Source: Methanoflorens sp963701995
GTDB taxonomy: Archaea > Halobacteriota > Bog-38 > Methanoflorentales > Methanoflorentaceae
Direction of reading: 5' to 3'
Assembly: GCA_963701995.1 (NCBI GenBank)
Contig: OY969693.1
Span: 1,798,001-1,862,000, forward strand
Length of the DNA stretch: 64,000 nt
The notes under the pieces were generated by a model that was not told the origin of the DNA, did not search any database, and saw nothing but the letters and a program-made list of their open reading frames with translations. Positions 61,950-64,000 of the stretch are shown here, piece by piece; the first letter of the stretch is position 1, and every line of letters begins with the position of its first letter. The position numbers were made by a program, and so were the translations under genes.

Positions 61950-62609
61950 TTGAGCGACATGAAGCTTGCTGGTGTGGATGAAGCAGGCAAAGGAGCTGTC
62001 CTGGGATCTCTTTTCGTTGCAGGAGTTTGTATTGACTCTTCAGGACTAAAGTACTTGGAGAGGATGGGGCTTAAAGACTCAAAAGCGCTGAGCCCGAAGC
62101 GGCGCGAATTTCTGTCGAAACGGATCGAAAAGGTATGCGCCGTGCAATTACAAGAGATTACCGCTCAACAAATAGATGAACTTAGAACGGTGCTTACTGT
62201 TAACGAAATCCTCGTGAAAGGTCATGCTCAAGCCTTGCGATATTTAAGGCCCGATGTAGCATTTGTTGATGCTGCTGACGTAAATGCATCGAGGTTCTCT
62301 GAGCGCGTCAAGGAAGCGAGCGGGATAAACAAGGTAATCGCTGAACACAATGCAGATACAAATTATGCTATTGTGTCGGCTGCGTCAATCATCGCCAAAG
62401 TGAGCAGAGATAGCAGCATAAGAGCCCTCGAACGCTCTCTCGGTGCCACTATTGGCAGTGGTTATCCGTCAGACGTTACCACGATTGCTTTTTTGAAAAA
62501 TTGGTTGGATGCGCGAGGCGACCTGCCACCTGGAACGAGACGTTCTTGGAAAACGGCTCAGAACTTGTTGAGTTCTACCTCCGAGAAGCACGAAAGCAGC
62601 CCTTCCTAA
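61950..62609 (+). CDS. rnhB: Ribonuclease HII
   Basis: A 219-residue enzyme that removes RNA from RNA-DNA hybrids, including primers and misincorporated ribonucleotides. The catalytic set shows as AGVDEAGKGAVLGSL, AFVDAADVN and AASIIAKVSRD. Start is TTG 61950 or ATG 61959; both keep the family N-terminus. Six bases separate it from the reductase gene. Confidence 0.95.
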   Translation: MSDMKLAGVDEAGKGAVLGSLFVAGVCIDSSGLKYLERMGLKDSKALSPKRREFLSKRIEKVCAVQLQEITAQQIDELRTVLTVNEILVKGHAQALRYLRPDVAFVDAADVNASRFSERVKEASGINKVIAEHNADTNYAIVSAASIIAKVSRDSSIRALERSLGATIGSGYPSDVTTIAFLKNWLDARGDLPPGTRRSWKTAQNLLSSTSEKHESSPS

Positions 62610-62639
62610 CGCCAACAAGAAGGCCCTTGTCGCGACGCC

Positions 62640-63440
62640 TTATCTCAGCTTCGTTAAGACTTTTTCAAAAAAACTCTTTTCGATAAGAACAAACAGCGAT
62701 TTCTTTTCATCTTTGTCAAAGCGGATCTCATCGTCTTTGTGAACGGTTTCATTATATTGCCCGTCAATGACGATAGCAGCGTCCTTTTCCTCTATTTTGA
62801 TGACTACGGTGCTCTCACCGTACACGACCCAAGGACGGGCCGAAAGCCTATAGGGCGCAAGAGGGACAATAAGGAATGCATCTACTCGTGGATCCACGAT
62901 AGGACCACCAGCGCTCATTGCGTACGCGGTTGACCCGGTAGGCGTAGCGACGATAACGCCATCTGCACGCAGCACATCAAGAACATGGTCGTCTACCTTG
63001 ATGCTGCACTCAAGTATTTTTGCCGGTCGTGAAGTGACGATTACCGCCTCGTTGGTAGCGGACGGCAGGCGTCGGCCGTTGACTGACACTGCTAGTCTCG
63101 AGTGTGCCGAGACACTGAAGCCGTCGAGCAGGCTTTCAACGACGCTGAGCGCCCGTTCCGGGCTGACTTCCGCCAGGAAGCCGACTTTTCCGACGTTTAT
63201 GCCGACCACTGGAATCGGGTGTGGAATGTTTTGGAGAACTCGCAGGATCGTCCCATCGCCGCCTACGGTCACTATTACGTCGACATCGAAACGTTCGAGT
63301 TCCACCCCTTCTTGCCCAAGTGCGCGAGCGGTTTGATCGTCATAGATTGCATCAGCACGGCCTTTGATAGAACGGCCGATTTTGGTAGCTAAGTCGGTTG
63401 CTTCTTTAATATCACATCTAGAGACGATTCCTATGCGCAT
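62640..63440 (-). CDS. nadK: NAD kinase
   Basis: A 266-residue NAD kinase making NADP. GGDGT (about residues 60-64) lies in VIVTVGGDGTILRVLQ, with the NE motif ATNEAVIVTSRPAK and GSTAYAMSAGGPIVDP. Converges on rnhB and is divergent from aIF5A; the TATA at 63520-63531 is palindromic enough to serve both. Confidence 0.95.
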   Translation of the reverse strand: MRIGIVSRCDIKEATDLATKIGRSIKGRADAIYDDQTARALGQEGVELERFDVDVIVTVGGDGTILRVLQNIPHPIPVVGINVGKVGFLAEVSPERALSVVESLLDGFSVSAHSRLAVSVNGRRLPSATNEAVIVTSRPAKILECSIKVDDHVLDVLRADGVIVATPTGSTAYAMSAGGPIVDPRVDAFLIVPLAPYRLSARPWVVYGESTVVIKIEEKDAAIVIDGQYNETVHKDDEIRFDKDEKKSLFVLIEKSFFEKVLTKLR

Positions 63441-63519
63441 TTCTACTGACCCAAATCTCGTCGTTTTTTTGAATAGCGTGCGTTGCTGGGCGCTAAGCCT
63501 TTTAGGTTAGTGCGTATAC

Positions 63520-63531
63520 ATTTATATTTAA
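63520..63531 (+). promoter_or_regulatory. TATA box of aIF5A
   Basis: ATTTATATTTAA with predicted start at the ATG (63551), a leaderless mRNA. Confidence 0.65.
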
Positions 63532-63550
63532 TGCTTGTCTATTACCCCGT

Positions 63551-63934
63551 ATGAAGGAGCAAACGGAAATAAGAACGCTGAAAGTCGGCCGTTATATCAT
63601 AATTGACGATGAACCCTCTACTATAGTTAGTTTGGCAACATCAAAGCCTGGTAAGCACGGATCAGCCAAAGCGAGGATAGACGCGATCGGAGTTTTCGAT
63701 GGCCAAAAGCGATCGATCGTGCAGCCCGTTAGCGCCAAGATTTACGTCCCCATTGTCGAAAGAAAAGGGGCTCAAGTTCTTTCTGTTATGGGAAGTGTTG
63801 CGCAGCTCATGGATCTCAACGACTATTCGACTTTTGAGATTGAGATTCCGCCAGAATATATGGATAAACTGGAGGCAGGCAAAGACGTCACGTACCTGGA
63901 ATCGATGGGAAAGCGCAAATTAGATATCAAATAA
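63551..63934 (+). CDS. eif5A: Translation factor aIF5A
   Basis: A 127-residue elongation factor that relieves ribosome stalling. The hypusine (or deoxyhypusine) lysine is K35 in TSKPGKHGSAK. KBs: YIIIDDEPSTIVSLAT and the OB domain QVLSVMGSVAQLMDLNDYST. Leaderless promoter. The following gene looks like an agmatinase, which would supply the polyamine for the lysine modification. Confidence 0.96.
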   Translation: MKEQTEIRTLKVGRYIIIDDEPSTIVSLATSKPGKHGSAKARIDAIGVFDGQKRSIVQPVSAKIYVPIVERKGAQVLSVMGSVAQLMDLNDYSTFEIEIPPEYMDKLEAGKDVTYLESMGKRKLDIK

Positions 63935-63965
63935 TAAATCCAACCAGACAGCTGACTTTTGACGC

Positions 63966-64000
63966 ATGATATTTGCCGATTCAGGTTCTGATTACGCAAG
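63966..64000 (+). CDS. Start of a possible agmatinase/ureohydrolase gene (cut by window edge)
   Basis: Only 11 codons are visible (MIFADSGSDYA). They resemble the N-terminus of archaeal agmatinases, and such genes often follow aIF5A. Too short for a firm call. Confidence 0.4.
   Translation, partial: MIFADSGSDYA

Noticed and set aside
1..64000. CRISPR arrays and insertion sequences
   Set aside because: No regularly spaced direct repeats of CRISPR type and no transposase-like ORF were seen.

Overview
This is a 64 kb piece of an archaeal chromosome. Archaeal signatures include aIF1, aIF2-alpha, aIF5A, L44e, S27e, Nop10, PCNA, a two-subunit primase, GINS, an AglB oligosaccharyltransferase, geranylgeranyl reductase and TATA-box promoters with many apparently leaderless genes. 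Coenzyme genes place it among H4MPT/F420-using methanogen relatives: formaldehyde-activating enzyme, a DmrX-type dihydromethanopterin reductase, an archaeal dihydropteroate-synthase-like protein, CofD, a protein like methanogenesis marker 9, and HypD. I infer a methanogen, ANME-type or alkane-oxidising euryarchaeote, but the window contains no mcr gene and the lineage cannot be fixed from sequence alone.

Layout. (1) 1-13.6 kb is accessory DNA. It holds a type I restriction-modification operon (hsdM cut by the window edge, hsdS, hsdR) ending in a YgjP-like metallopeptidase. Next come a Prim-Pol/helicase replication protein with a tiny coupled ORF, two orphan ORFs around an AT-rich repeat-bearing intergenic region, an AbiJ-like HEPN protein, a decayed integrase fragment, and an intact tyrosine integrase abutting a tRNA-Val gene. 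This looks like an integrated plasmid or virus with defence cargo. (2) 13.7-17.3 kb holds a DNA methyltransferase and a GC-rich two-subunit 2-oxoacid:ferredoxin oxidoreductase. (3) 17.5-28 kb holds scattered metabolic and housekeeping genes: an FMN-split-barrel protein, aIF1, HypD, SurE, a large six-hairpin glycosidase, an M29 peptidase, a flavodoxin, Fae, a MNT nucleotidyltransferase and a TPR protein. (4) 28-38.3 kb is a cell-surface region: AglB, a MacB/FtsX-like ABC exporter and three glycosyltransferases. (5) 38.4-42 kb holds a tRNA methylthiotransferase, a 52-residue membrane protein and archaeal ThrRS. (6) 42-48.5 kb is a coenzyme block: DHPS-like protein, PHP protein, DmrX, a CitG-DUF447 fusion, a marker-9-like protein and CofD. 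(7) 48.8-51 kb is an LpdD-like/UbiX/UbiD operon for prenyl-FMN decarboxylation. (8) 51-64 kb is an archaeal information-processing region: Trm1, an EMC3-like insertase, RlmE, a QueD-like protein, then PCNA-PriL-PriS-GINS-L44e-S27e-aIF2alpha-Nop10-PAC2 with many gene overlaps. A ferredoxin-GGR pair, RNase HII, NAD kinase, aIF5A and the start of a possible agmatinase follow.

Points most worth a second look are the integrated replicon beside tRNA-Val (two non-identical integrase copies, 10-bp-spaced repeats inside the replication gene, a candidate origin region), the single-ORF fusion of CitG-like and DUF447 domains inside the coenzyme block, the ferredoxin-GGR pairing, and the atypical fused gamma-alpha 2-oxoacid oxidoreductase in a GC-rich stretch.
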